From the NCBI RefSeq assembly GCF_051014685.1, contig NC_135060.1, forward strand, positions 7,564,001 to 7,628,000: a stretch of 64,000 bases of DNA, given 5' to 3'. Shown here in pieces: positions 35,601 to 48,600 of the stretch (position 1 is its first letter; each line of letters opens with the position of its first letter). The notes under the pieces were generated by a model that was given only the letters and a program-made list of their open reading frames with translations, did not search any database and was not told the DNA's origin. A program made the position numbers and the translations under genes. The stretch comes from Ptiloglossa arizonensis (lineage: Eukaryota; Arthropoda; Insecta; Hymenoptera; Colletidae).

Positions 35601-38600
35601 TCTCTGGCAGGAACGGGGTTAGCACTTGGGGCAGTGACGGACGGTTTAGGGACCTCCGGAACGTTCGTACTTGGTGTGGTCACAAGGGGAACTGGGACCT
35701 GTGTCACGGTAGGCGAAGTACTTGTACTCTTCACCTCAACTTCAGTTACAGTCATAACAGATAGCTGCGCAGAAATATCATCCTTGTTTACGTTACGTGG
35801 TACAGCTGATGGTGGTTCCTCAATAACTACATTTTTTATTTCGCCTCGAGGTTGAAATTCTTTCAAAGGAATTTGCAATGGTTTGGACTCCATTTTCACC
35901 GCACTAGAGTCTACTTGAGCCACAGTACTAGGAGTACCTAACGATTGACTACACAACGCGGTTATATTAGATGTGTTTGACGTTGGTGAACTAGTACTAC
36001 ACTGACTGTTCACATCGTTATTAGAATTTGTTTGTGAATTTGATAAACTTTGCGTTACATTTTGTGTTGTAGGTGTATTTGGTACACTAGTCGGTACCGT
36101 CGAGTCGGAACTAGACTCTTCGGTCGCGACTTTCGCAACTCGCGCTGCAAAGTCGGCTTGTACCTCAGGGTCATTATTCTGTAACAATCACCAATTCTGC
36201 GTGATAGACAATGATACATAGCAATCAAGTAAAGATTATGCTTGACAACTAAAAACTGGCTCCAAACTCAAATCATAGGACGAGAAATGAAATCAAATGT
36301 ACTAAGAGAAATAAAATAAACGTTCAATATGTTTTCTGCTTCTGTTGCCTATTAGCCATGATTTAAAAAAGATAAATGCACTTACAAGAAAAATATATTT
36401 GAGTAGTAGCTCTAAGTCATACTAACATTGATTTTGTTTTTATAATACTCATATACAATTAATGTAATCATATAATCAATTTATCCAAGTTTGCTACTAC
36501 AATATTAATACAATACTACTAATTTTTTATGCATAGAAAATAACGAATGTTTGTACCACAATATATACAAATTCGTCTTTCAATTTTAAAGAAATTGAAA
36601 GTAATAATATTTTAACAATCATGGCTTTCCGGTACAGATATCAACAATATAAACAATTGACTAAAAGAGAATATTAGTTACATTATTATCACTTGATCTA
36701 CTTCTTTAGTTTACAATGAAGAAATTTAAACAATATAGCAATAATGTTACACTAATTTAATATTTGGTAGGTTTTCAAATACAAAGCTCTTATAGTCAAT
36801 TGTTAAAACATTAATATTCCAATATAACTCACCTGTGGCTGAGGTGTTTCACGATTGCTAGATTCATCACTTTGAATAGTTTCATTATCCTTATAAATTT
36901 CGTCACTTATATTTTTACCAGTCGTCGGATCTACGATGTCAGTAATAGCATTTTGTCCTCTTGGTTTACGAGATTTTATTGTATTATTCGACGTACTTGT
37001 TGCACCACCGTTATGGCCTGAGTACACATCTTTAAGTTACGAAACACAAACATTTATAATACAATATGTAAAGAATATAAAATTAATTAATATTTTTATA
37101 TATTAATTTAAAAAATAACATTTAAAAAAATGAAATTTTGTGTGGAATAGTACTACATTAAATTATTATTTTATAAAAAATGCACATTACTTGTCATGAA
37201 TTTTCATATATCTAATTAACACTCACCACTATAAATTTTATACACATTACTTATAACATACATTGCTTAAAATTTAATATAAAACCGAACTATGTAAAAA
37301 CTTTTATGTAGTAACAACTTGTCTCTTCTGTTGCCCAGAAATAACTAAATTGATGGAGGAGCTTCAGGCAAAGGTTACTATGGATGTATTCAGGTCTGAA
37401 TACATCAGATATGAAGACTCAGGTAAATATTACCTGAGTCTTCATACTTCAACCCAACCATACCTGAGGTAAACCTTTGAGGACAGGTGTAAGAACTTAC
37501 TAGATTCTAAGACCTTAAAACTCAACTATCCTTGGAATTTTCCAGTCATGTATAAAACCTTTAGAACTTTTACGACTTAAAAGGAACAGTGTTTTCTTGA
37601 TTTATATTTGTAGGACGACAACGAGAGACGTGCGTGTGTGCGTGTGAGAGAGAGTATGCCGAGCGAAGGTACGAGCGATCCTTTGCAAGGGTCGAAACTG
37701 GTCGAGGGTCGTACCGACACGTGCGTAGCCGATGAGACCGTGAAATTTCCCGCGACTCGGACATAGTAGAGGCCCATCGGCTGATTGCCGTCTGGCAACC
37801 ACTTGGGCCAGCCAGCATGGTCGGCCTACGCCCTCGACCACCCCAAGACGGGGGACACGGGTCGCGGGGCTCCAACCTGGAGAATATAAGAAAGACCGTT
37901 TCCCTGAACGGGGGCGATTATTGTAAGAATGCGTGACTGGCAAAAGGGCATTAAGTTTAGCGTACGGTGAATTGTGAAGTATCTAAAAAAGTATTGCCTA
38001 TTCTAGATACGGTTTAATAGATTATGTTGTAAAGTATTCCGAAAAGTTGTGGTATAAATATTTCCGACACATCCGAACCGTTAAAGAGAAATTCTACATA
38101 TTCTTTTTTTTATCGGAAATTTTACGAAGCTCAAATATTTTATATTACTGCTATTTCACATTCTTACACAAAATTATTTTATACATAAAGCATTTTTTAA
38201 TATAATTACGTTTCCTTGAATATAAAACTCAACATTTTTTGCAAACATTGAAAATAAATGAAAATAATTTAAAATATAGATTTTTTTATATTAGTTTCTA
38301 ATCGTTACATTTGTCTTACTGTCAGTTTCTTTTTTAATTTAAAAGATATTTGGAAAAATATAATTGTAGAGAATGTAAATACAGTACATTTTACTTAACC
38401 TATACAACAAATTGTTTTATTTGAAGTAAAAAAAAATTCAAATTAATATTGACTTGAAACATCTATGAATCTTGTGACAATAACACATATGATATAGATA
38501 TATCATAAAGTTATTGATATACAAATATAAAATATACGATACAAATTGAAACTTACCAGTCTGAGAAAGAGATATGCCCATTGGGGGTAAGGGCTGAGTT

Positions 38601-39614
38601 TGTGGTGTAGGTTGCTGAAGTGTACCTTGTGGTACAACTGGGGCTCCTTGGGCACCGGCCAGCGGGCCTGCAACATGTTGGGCCCCACCAGTGACAGCAC
38701 TTGCACCAGCTCTACTTAAATTTAGTGTTGTATTTGCTGGTTGCCCAGTGGGCCAGAAATCTACACAATAAAATAGGGTTAATTAATTTTCTGTTCATTA
38801 TGCTATAACTTTATACTACTTACAAGGTTGAGGTGTTGGTGCAGGTGCACCGTACCCAAACATATTTTGTGCCGTTAGAAGGGCAGAATGTTGAAATGGT
38901 GAGTAAAATGATTGATTTTGATGTGTTTGATGCCTTTGAGGTGGACCACCAAACTAAAAGTATAAGAAATTTATTACACTTATGATCATTGATGATAGAA
39001 ATGATGAATATGGCAATGATTTATAACCAAATAATACTCTGTCTACAAAGACAGTGAATCAAATTTAAGGAAATCTATTACAATGTGATTCAATAGCTCT
39101 TTTCTTTAAAAGCAAATCTTCTTATTAAGCTATTTCAGTTTTCTTGTGACATGAATAATATGATTGGTGTATGACAGTAAATATATAAAATCAACAGTAC
39201 TTAACTACTACCTGAAGGGGTATTTGACTGTTCATGGGGTATACGGACTGCTGATGTGGACCAGGGTGAAGATTGGGTACTTGATACATTGTTCCAGTTT
39301 GAACTGGTAAACCACCTGGATGATAAAGTGCTGTTGGCTGACCTCCACCTCCACCGACCCCTGACATTCCCACTACCTGTGCACCAGTACCCCCTTGACC
39401 CCCCCGATGATTAATACCTCTTGGTTGTTGTGGTCTTGGACCTTGTTGATAATAACCCTGAAATTAATATATATTAAATTGATAAATACAATTCATAAAT
39501 TAGTCTGAAACCATGGTATACCAATATCACAATGTGATCATATGGTAATAGTATAAATTCATTAACAGCATTATATTGAATAATCGATTTATTAATTACT
39601 TTTATAATACATCG

Positions 39615-39663
<49 letters not shown>

Positions 39664-42600
39664 ACGGCTCAAGTTCGACTAATCATTTAAAATGTAAAAA
39701 ATTAATATAATTTGTACTCACTTGCGAGGTCGGCCTCGTTTGTGTGGGCCCATATACTTGTGACAAAGACTGTGGTTGAGGTTGTAAATGGGCCTGTTTT
39801 CCCATTTCCTGTGGCGAGGGAGTATGCACGGGAGGTGTCGTAGTAGGCGCTGGACCTTGCGATTGTTGTGACTGTACCCCGGGTGCCGGGGTTTGAGGTG
39901 GTGCTTGCCCTCCAGCAGGACCTCCTGGCGGTATACCTGCTGCCGATTGTCCTATGGACTGTAAGCCGCCAAGTGGTGGAGGGCCTCTACCCCCAGGTAC
40001 TCCTACACTACCCCCTCCCCCGCCCACCTGGCCCCCTGGTTGGGTGCCGTAATTTTGTCCAGACACATGAAACTCTGATCCTGAAATTAAAATTAACATC
40101 GATAATTTTGAATATTGCATTCTGAAACAAGTGATCAATGCTATAAAAATATAAAAATACTGGAGTCCTAAAAATCGATCGTAATATACGAAAAAGTAAA
40201 ATTACATTCATAAGATACATCGTTCGTTTTGCGAAATCTGTCTCGTTCGTAACGTAGCATCGTTTCTATAATTTACGCGTTTATATATGTATTTGCATAG
40301 TTACACTAATTTACTTTGCTAGCTATGTATAAAATTAATTTTTCACATGCTGAATGGGAATATAAATTATTGGCATTGGATTAATAGTTTCACATTATTT
40401 TTACAATCGCATTAAAATGATCATAATTCAATTATTCAACAAGTGCCTATCCAAGCAACAAGTACCTCAAGAAGAGTAACTTAAAAAGTAGAGAACTTGC
40501 ATCTTACATTTTTATTTCATATTATACACAAAATAAATACACTTGAACCACATACCATATCAAACATTTTTTTTTAAGTTCCTACATCGAATATATTTCA
40601 ATTTTAACTACATTTCACTGCTACATTAAACAAATTGACCTTTTTAATATAAATTCATCAAATTAAATACAAACATGATTATTCTTTGTTGCTTAATCAT
40701 TTACATATACACTATAAGTGCCGTGAAATTAAAAAATACAATTTTTATCTTATTTGTAAGCATATTTATAATATAAAAAAGAGACTTATATGTATAAATC
40801 AACATAGTCAGTTGATGTATCGGTAGTTATTACGAAATACATAATGATAATAATGCACTTATCCTTTATTATCATGATTTATCTTACTCATTAGACGTAC
40901 TCGTTTTTGTGATGTAAAAAAAAAGACAAAAAAATAGAGTTCGTTGTACCGAGAGATTCGCATATGCGTGATATTTTCCTACCGTGCTACGTTCGCCATT
41001 CTGTCGTTAAACGAATTACTCGTGAAAGCGATTATGCGTGGAATTGCATGACATCGCTTGACACGTCGTCGCCGTCTAAGAGATGCAGTGCAATCGGTTA
41101 CATGTATTACCAAAATATTCCATATTAGAATTATTTTATCTGAGGAGAAAACTGAAAATTTGCGCTAATGTAACGCACTGAAAATGTGTAATTTTCATGG
41201 AATGTGAAAAATATTTTCACCACATGCTACGAATTTATAACGAGAAAATACATTAAGGATACAGAGACAGAGAAAGGAACAAAAAAAAATATAGATACTT
41301 CATTGCTCACCGTTAAAGATCGGCACGAAGCTGGTTATCGTTTTTCGTCACGTAAAGGCTATACCTATTTGTACAAATATATCTTTACAACGAAAGAACA
41401 ATGAGGTGACAGGAACGCTCGAACGTGAGCAAAGAAACCGAGAAGACGGCCTCGCAAACGGCCATCTTTGCACATGTGGGCAGGGGCCAGAGTAGTGCTG
41501 CTATCTGTAGTCCCGTGAGTGCATTGATTGCCACGAAAGGGGGGCGAGGCCGAACTCCATCGTCAGGATCGTGTTAAGTATCATGAAAACACGTAAATTA
41601 TAGATACATTTATGGTCCTGTTGAATTTAGAAATTCTATTTCTATTCATTAAAATTTAATTGAATGATAAAGTGATTTTTTGAAAGCAATTATATAAAAA
41701 TTTATCTGTGAACATACTTTAAAACAGACTGATATTTCACAACCCGAAAAATAGTTAAAATTTTTTACACCTCGATAGTATTTTATTTGTATTAAAATAA
41801 TTTGTATCATGATGAGATAATTTATGAAGTTTATACGTAATACAATTGTTTAATGACAATTCATTTATAGTCATACTTTTATACTAGAGAGATTTTAACA
41901 ATACTATTCCTAATTGCTTGTAAAGCATATGATTAGTAAACGAATGTATTTCTGTTATAGTCGATCTAAGACGTATACATGCGTATATCAACAGAATGAA
42001 AGAACGTGGCCTGGAAAATACAATACAGTATGCAATACGTCATTTCCGGTGCCAATTCCTTCCCTCTCTCTACTACGATTTTTTCCACTCCCCTACTTCC
42101 AACAATAAATCATGATATAATACGCAGATACTATGAAATGTATATCTTATACATTGATTTCGTTTATAATGGTTCAACGAACCAGCATAATTTGAAAATA
42201 ATTCGAAGAAATTAGCCTCGAGAGAAACCATGTTCGAAGATAATACACATGAAAGTAGAAGTTAGGTTAGAACGATCACACATCGACCACGTGGCGACTA
42301 ATAGAAGACAGTGACACACCGAAGTGATAAACGTAGAAATACGATATTTCAATGCTGTGATACTCTCGGAAAGTAAAATTCCAATATAATTATTCATTAG
42401 TACTCACAACTCATAATATAAATTATCAATTATTGAACAGTGTTATTATAAACAAAATGAGTGTCATTTGTGTTAAATGCTTAAAAAACTATACAATATA
42501 TTCTTAAAGCTGATATCCATATATTGTTAGTAATTGTTGAATAATTGTAACGGTAGTAAATGCCATGAAAGGAAGAAATAAGAATTATTTGATTAAGGAA

Positions 42601-45600
42601 ACATCAAATGAAAGTGTTATAAAATATAAAAAATATATACATATAACAAAAGGTTACTGTACGTTTTACAGCGAGAGATGCAAAAATGTAATTTATTGAA
42701 GATTAAAAAATTTATAACAATCATATTATTTGTTAACATAGTTTTTGTATATCTGAGGCAAATTATCATTCTGGAACTTTGAATGCACTATAACAGATAC
42801 ATAAAAAATAAGTTACAAAATCAAATATGACACTTTTACAGAGAATCTTTTGGATTAATGGCTGTATGTAAGAACATACAAAAATAATACGATGTATTCA
42901 AATTTTTATTTTTGCTATAGTCTTGTAAATTAGAAAAAGTACCTACATAAATAAAAATTACCATTGAATGAATTAGAAGTTTTTCAAATATCTATATGAC
43001 AAAATTATTTGTCATTACTGGAATTTCTTGAAACGTTACAGCAGAGAAAAGGTTGGCGTCATCGCGGCGAGACGTATCATGCAAGAAGAAAGAATCGAAC
43101 GTACCTTCGCGACTGTACAAGGTAGAAAGCATTTTATCGATTGACCTATATCGTGAATTGTCTACAATGCCGCCCAGGGGCGCTAAGGACTAACCTAAAT
43201 ACTAAACTATCCGATATATCGATATGGTAACCATTCGTAGATCACCAGTATTCACTAACCGAAACTATATTAACAAAACTTGTTATCTCGACACAAGAGT
43301 AATATAGTATTAGGAAACGCGATGAAAATGCTGTTGTATCAAATGAATGAGGGAATTCACAAAAAATTTTTATATATTGTATGTAATACGTTTACAACTG
43401 TACTATTCGACTTGAATTAATTTTGTTAAATAAAATAAATGATCGAAAAATTATAAGCAACGAAAATGATTGTAAAATGATATACCATTTAATACTATGA
43501 GTGGAATATCGTGAACTTATTTTCGCAAAGATTATTCAGTACAAGCTGAGCTTGGCCGTGTATCTGCAAATAGACGCAAACGATTCGACTCCTGACAGAT
43601 AGGCCACCAGGTCAAATTAACTACCTCCAGTGTGCTCGAAAATAACGGGCTTCATGTATGTACGTACACCTCCTTTATACGCACAGGTACTCGGCATGTA
43701 TATACACATACAATCACATATGCATTGTCACGCAGGGAAACATTTAATGATTGAGATAAAAAGGGAGAATGAATCTTGTGTGATTACTAACTAGTAAAAA
43801 CTGTATTGAATAATTTTAAAGCTATACTAAACCCAGGAATTTCTATTTGAAGACATCAATCTCCAAAGGACAAATAAAAACTATAAACGATATATAGAAG
43901 TAATGCAAAATAAAATCTGAATTCGAGACAATGCTTCCATTGGTCACGAAAATATATGTCCATGATGGAGCAAATCAAGATTAAGCTCTCATGTAGTTGA
44001 AGTGCATGCAAGAATATATTTCAAATAATCATGATAGAAAAACATTAATTTTTCTATTCGAACTTGCACAAAAATTTTGCATGAAAATAACGTTTGGTGG
44101 AGAATTATCCACTTGGTAACAAATGTTGCGCGCTTTGAAGATATCTTTTACATTTGATGCAAAAAGAGAACTGATAGAATTTTTATTATGTATTTTCGAA
44201 CTTGTATCGTTATACTATAATACAAATATTAACTTTCCATATCAAACGATATTAGGCTTTATACCTTTAGTAATGTATGGAACATATCTTCTACTACTAG
44301 TTATTATTAAATTGAAATATTAACAATTGTAAATTGTATATCATATTATTTTCCTTGTTACTTTTTAAGATGACATGATACGAAGTATGATATCAAAAAG
44401 AACAATTAAAAATTGGAAGTACACAAAATTATTCAAAAAATAAGGTGAACGAGTTTGATAAGATTCTAAAGAGCTCAAACATATGCATTAACGATACAAG
44501 CAACGTTATGTTACTTTTTTTTAACAGATACCGATAATGTATCTGTTTACCGATGATAATATCGAACAATCGATGAACCCATCGATAAGCAATTGAATCT
44601 TTTAGGAAACTATTCGGTTAGTTGTTTGTTGCACGTGTATATTTAATGACACGTGTTTCGTTTCATATGACCAATTTTTTAACGAGCAAAACCCACCAAA
44701 AATGTTCAGAGAGAATGAGGTCAATGTTTAACCCTCTAGATGCTATGGGCGGCGCATATAAACGCACAGTCTATCGGTCTAACCTCTGCGGTAAACGCCT
44801 ATACGCGTTCGGTAAATATGATGAACAAACACAATTCCAAAATTTTTTTTCACACAGTGTACGATATACATTCGAATTTTAACACCAAAAGGGTTAATAA
44901 TTATAATTTGATAAATTCCAAAATCTATCACTAGAAATTATAAAACATATTTTATTTTAGAAGAAGCTGTCGGCTACATGAAAAAAATATTTCTCATTGT
45001 TAAATTTTCATTACAATTTTCATTGCTCATTTGTCCTTCCATACTCCTACTTACTGATATTTGCAGTGACGACACGATACTGCGGCGGTGCTTGCTGATG
45101 CTGAGTTTGTTGCTGTTGTTGTTGCTGATGACTCAGATGGTTAATATTGACTGTCAGTTGATGATGGCTCAGCTGATGATTCAGGTGAGGACTTGGCGAG
45201 GGTGGTGGCTGATGGGCCGAATGCACGTGGTGATTGTGACCTGGCTGCGGATTTTGAGGATGGGGGGCCGGAAGGTGATGATGGTGATGCGGTCCCCCAC
45301 AATGTGGTAGGAGACAGTGCATAGGTCCTACACCTACGGCAACACCCACTGCGCCCTCCTTCGAGACGCCATATCTCGAAACCATTCTTCCTGATTTAGT
45401 TTTTTCTCTTTATCCAGTGTCAGTAACGTATCTTGGCCAAAATAGTTGGTTTAAACTCGAATAAAATGATGCGTCAATAATTTCGAGGGTTCCTTTTTCA
45501 AATGACGTACATGTCAGAATTCAACGAACTATTATTATTCGTGAATACGATTACTGGAAAAATTATGCAGTACGAACGTTGTTATGTCAAATTACACAGA

Positions 45601-48600
45601 TAATTTTTATTTTATTCCATATGTACGCTCGTTCACGTTCTTAAAATGTCGCGCGACTGTAAAAGCACGCCGTTATTGTTACGTCATAAAAATTCTTCTT
45701 ATTATTATTTTCGTTTTTAATTAGCTTAAGGCTGGTCACAGTTTCGGTGTATTGAAAAATGGACAACGGTGTCAAGTGCAAAGGGCTTATCGATATCTAA
45801 CCAACACTACCTCCGTTGTCCATGGACTTCTCAATCGGCAATGTTGCACCATGATGTCATCATCTACTTGATCGGCAAACGCAACAAAGAGTCTTAGAAA
45901 TGCAATTTGGGTATCATGATAGCTGACGATGCCCTAAAGTTAATGAGGTCATTCAATCTTTGAAGACACTGGCAGTTTCGTTGATTTATTTTTCTCTTGG
46001 CGTATTCTGAAAATTTATTTTGTCGTATATACGTATCGTATTTAAATCGTTTTTTTCTTCGATATTTTTATATTATATTCTCTTTCTCTGATCGGTTACT
46101 ATTTTCAGACTTCACTTGTTATGTTAAAGAACGTTGAAAGCATCAAAGGACATGTTTTTAAGAAGAATATCCTCGACAAACGTAGATCGAATTGTTTACG
46201 TGTAAAAATTCGAAAAGCGAAGAAATTACCGTTGAATGGTATCGAAACGAAAGAAATAAAGTGTCTTGGTCAACATTAATGAGATGATCGATCGATAGTC
46301 ACCGAATTTTGCTGCCTCAAACGCGTTTTATAGACGAAATGTCTGTACACGCGACGATCCGAGAACGACATTTTCATCAAGCACTTTTAAAAAATTGAAA
46401 TTAATTCACACATTGAATTCCATCATTTGAAAACACTATTCACTGTGTATTTAATTTTCGGCTCGAAAATACCGCGCCACCATATTGTTTTTGTTTCGTA
46501 TAAATGCACGCGATTCCTCTTGATGCACTACTCCCGCACTCAACTGTCAAAACTTGTCAGCGTGGAGATGCACAAAGGTAGGAGACACGCTGAAACGGAC
46601 GACTATCGTACCTCTTGCATGCCAAAATCGATATTTAAGGCTCGACCGGCGTCTCCCTCTTCGCACCGCCCACTCCTACCATGGGAAACTTCCTGTTCAT
46701 GGAGTGCATACAGGTTATGTCTACCGAGGATGTATCACTGAACGAAATCAGCAATGCAAGAATCCGTTTAAGTAACCAGATTCCTTCAAATTTTCTTCTT
46801 TGCACGTTCTTTCTTTCCTATTGGATCACTAGAGGAAAGTCTCGAGACCGATGATCGGATGTATTCGGTCGCGTGCCGAAAAGTACCGAGCCGCGCGTTC
46901 TATGTAGTTTTCTCCGTATCGAAATTTATGTGAACGATAAAAAGTGTTGTAGATAAAAGAGCGAAATATTCGCGGCACGATGCGCACACCGGCCCGTAAC
47001 TACCAAGTTTCGATGACACACACGTTAAATATCCAGAAAATGTGTACGATAAGCAAGTTTAAAATTAAGCTGAGAATTGAAACGACGGCATCGAAACGGC
47101 GTCAAGTCGTTCCTAGGTTGCGTGAGATTCTTTCACCGACACCATGAGGTTGTCCACGATGTTATCCTTTCGTTTCAAGGATCTACTTTTTTTGGTATTG
47201 CACTCCACTTTAATGTATATTTAAAGTAAGCGTTTATAGGTGTATATTGTGTTAACCCGAATAGGGGAGAAGTAAAATAACGAAAACGTGAAGACGAGCG
47301 TACCCTTTTGCAAGGGACGCGGCGTAGACTGATGCAGGCTAGTCCTTCTCGCACGACCTACGAATCGCGACCCGTGGCCCCCTACCCGCTTCGCTTTGCA
47401 ACTAAGGAGCGGCAGGATCGTGCATTGATCTCAAAAGTACCCTTTGTTGTTTGACAACTTTAAAAAAAATTTTTAGAAAACTGGTAACTTGAAACGAATC
47501 ACAAATTTCCAGGTTTTCTATAATATTATAGTACCAAAAATAATTAAGAAAGTAGTTTCATTAATTTATTACTTATTAAATTACTACATCTATAATGCAA
47601 TTTTCCTATAGCAAACAATTTGTACGATTTATAATTAAATAATTTCAAATACATCAATTTTGAAACCATAAATCATTAAAATAATTTTTTTTAATTTTAT
47701 AAATATGAATATGTTTGGTTATTTTATAAAATGTGTATGCATTTAATGTCGAAGTACAAAGTTATATTATTCCAAATACTGAGAAAATTAAGCATTAAAA
47801 ATCTTAAGTACACATATTACGGTACGGTCCTGAAAAGTAGTCAAACACCAAACCCACACCGAGTCGAAGGTACAGCCGCGTGCGCAGCCAGTGAACAGAG
47901 TGCAAAGCCCTGCGCATGCGTAATGGACGTCGACACAGCAGACCCTTCAACTCGTATGAATGCAGTAGGCGCAGCCCCACGATACTTGAGGGTAAGGTGA
48001 CGTGCAGCTTTGTGCATGCGCGCATATAGCCTATTCGCCTTAACTTTGCCACGAGATGTCACCCGTTTGTTCGTATTTTGTACTACTGTAAGGATCAATT
48101 GTATTATTACACAGAATAATTATCCTTTAAAATTTCCAAAAATGTATATTTTTATTTTCCGTTATAAGTTAATATCCTTAGTTGAAGAATTAATATAGAA
48201 TAAATAAATTTAAAAATCGTTATCAATTAATAATAAATTAATCTATTTTTATTAGTTTGGTAATCATTAAACAAATTGAATAGGTGTGAGCAAACTCTCC
48301 TTAATACGAATAATAAAATACTGATAAACAATTTGTATTGTTAATGTATGAACAAGTTATAGGTATTAATGTTCTTTGAATGCAAATATTTAAAAATTAC
48401 TATAATTATGCTCAAAGATCAAGTCCAATTTTCTACACCCTCACTTTAATGCCACTGCATTTCGTGTGAATGAATATACAATGTGAAAGTATCGGTATTG
48501 TTAAAAATAAGTAATTAACTATGAAATTTTCTACAATAACTTGAAAAAAATTTAGCCATATTTTTTGCTCATAATACTTTTATGATGTGTGTAAGTACTT

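Noticed and set aside
35236..35625. 129-codon minus-strand frame overlapping eIF4G exon 7
   Set aside because: It is a shifted-frame shadow of the exon 7 coding sequence, which continues in the other frame from 36178 and splices cleanly.
37570..37943. Overlapping minus-strand frames of 73-113 codons
   Set aside because: Several frames are open at once because the stretch is GC-rich; none joins eIF4G exon 6 through a convincing donor.
44622..44934. Overlapping plus-strand frames near a TATAAA (about 44757)
   Set aside because: A TATA-like site beside GGGCGGCG is suggestive, but the frames show no domain and no splice sites that lead to further coding exons.
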